From Candidatus Avelusimicrobium alvi (GTDB lineage Bacteria; Elusimicrobiota; Elusimicrobia; Elusimicrobiales; Elusimicrobiaceae): DNA of 15,449 bases. Positions 14,760 through 15,449 of the stretch are shown piece after piece (within the stretch, counting starts at the first letter, position 1; the number at the start of each line of letters is the position of its first letter). The notes below the pieces were generated by a model. That model saw only the letters and a program-made list of their open reading frames with translations, was not told the DNA's origin and did no database searches. The DNA lies in NCBI GenBank assembly GCA_002329395.1, contig DCTQ01000039.1:565-16013 (forward strand), written 5' to 3'. A program made the translations under genes and the position numbers.

Positions 14760-15449
14760 CTAAACGCCTTTGTTTATTCGCAGGATTTAGCAAAACGGGC
14801 CGTATAGCTGATTATGTAATTTATTACTTGCAGCAGATGGCCCGTTTGGCAGATGTATATTACCAGGCGGACAATATCCTTCATCCTGACGACGTAAAAA
14901 AACTGCTTCCCTATTGCAAACAAGCTTGGGGAGATTTTCATCACGGCAAGTATGATGTAGGCTCTTGGCAGCTGTTGTTTAACCGTTTGGGAAAAGAATT
15001 TCTTAACCAATATGATGAATTAATTTTATGTAACGATTCTTGCTTCGGCCCTTTATGGGATCTCAAGCCCCTATTTGAACGCGCTGAACAAGACCCTTCG
15101 TGGGATTTTTGGGGTTTATCCTCCCAGTCCTATAATTACCGTCATTTCCTTTCCGGTTATTTTTTAGTGCTTAGAAAAGCAGTCTTTATGAGTCAAACCT
15201 TTGCCTGCTATATCCACAGTATTGAGCAAAAAAAGAATGTACAGGAAATAATTTTCCAATACGAAATGCCGCTGACGTTTAAACTTCAAGATGCGGGTTT
15301 TCGCCCCAAAACATTAGTCGCCCCAAAGGATAGGGACGATGTGTATTTTGGCTGGAAACGCTATATACGCCAGGGCCTTCCTTTTATTAAAGTCAAAGTA
15401 TTTACCCAGCCTTCTTCAAAAACAACACCGCTGTGGCATTATGAACGCT
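14756..15449 (+). CDS. rgpF: Rhamnan synthesis protein F-like glycosyltransferase (5' part, runs off window)
   Basis: The first 231 residues are present and the frame stays open to the window end; full RgpF proteins are much longer (about 580 aa or more). Family traits are HGKYDVGSWQ (res 63-72), YDELILCNDSCFGPL (86-100), DFWGLSS (117-123) and FLSGYFLVLRKAVF (131-144). These match the RgpF family that polymerises or side-chains rhamnose in streptococcal rhamnans and Gram-negative O-antigens. The ATG overlaps the rfbD stop (ATGA). No Shine-Dalgarno is visible, only a poly-A stretch, so translation probably depends on rfbD. Its presence says that the dTDP-rhamnose made upstream is used for a rhamnose polymer. 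The annotated start agrees with the family N-terminus. Confidence 0.85.
   Translation, partial: MTKRLCLFAGFSKTGRIADYVIYYLQQMARLADVYYQADNILHPDDVKKLLPYCKQAWGDFHHGKYDVGSWQLLFNRLGKEFLNQYDELILCNDSCFGPLWDLKPLFERAEQDPSWDFWGLSSQSYNYRHFLSGYFLVLRKAVFMSQTFACYIHSIEQKKNVQEIIFQYEMPLTFKLQDAGFRPKTLVAPKDRDDVYFGWKRYIRQGLPFIKVKVFTQPSSKTTPLWHYER

Overview
The window is bacterial and gene-dense, with a GC-rich backbone and an AT-richer cassette in its right half. It carries a long-form (about 60 kDa) pyrophosphate-type phosphofructokinase, a signal-peptide protein, an LtaS/OpgB-type phosphoglycerol transferase, a dTDP-rhamnose operon and a rhamnan-synthesis glycosyltransferase. This suggests a fermentative, probably host-associated bacterium with a polysaccharide-rich envelope. 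The phylum cannot be proven from the sequence. Elusimicrobiota is my best guess from the PPi-PFK type and the overall style, at low confidence.

Left part (1-5145), all on the minus strand. A RecB/Cas4-like nuclease (4107-2896), a five-TM LtaS-family phosphoglycerol transferase (2890-956) and a glycerol-kinase-like FGGY kinase (959 to beyond base 1) form a tight operon with a 5-bp gap and then a 4-bp ATGA overlap. Upstream of it, with its own terminator, lies an unrecognised secreted or periplasmic helical protein (5145-4249).

Middle part (5278-7336), plus strand. A tRNA-Arg(UCU) has a good promoter and is followed by a rho-independent terminator. Next comes a complete PPi-dependent phosphofructokinase of 564 aa with a Cys-rich N-terminus and its own terminator. 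The 268-bp gap after it (7337-7604) holds a composite repeat: a 35-bp imperfect inverted repeat fused to two 51-bp tandem units, followed by an extended -10 promoter.

Right part (7605-15449), plus strand, one continuous surface-polysaccharide operon: rfbA, rfbC, rfbB, a DegT-family sugar aminotransferase, a GNAT acetyltransferase, a 729-aa two-domain glycosyltransferase, rfbD and the start of an rgpF-like rhamnan gene. The rfb genes make dTDP-L-rhamnose. The aminotransferase and acetyltransferase probably divert a dTDP-4-keto-6-deoxyhexose intermediate into an N-acetylated amino sugar. The glycosyltransferases would then build a rhamnose-containing glycan carrying that sugar. The aminotransferase-GNAT-GT block separates rfbD from rfbACB and is visibly AT-richer than rfbACB, as expected of a serotype-like exchangeable cassette. 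The nearby LtaS-family enzyme raises the untested possibility of glycerol-phosphate decoration of this glycan, as GacH does for streptococcal rhamnan.
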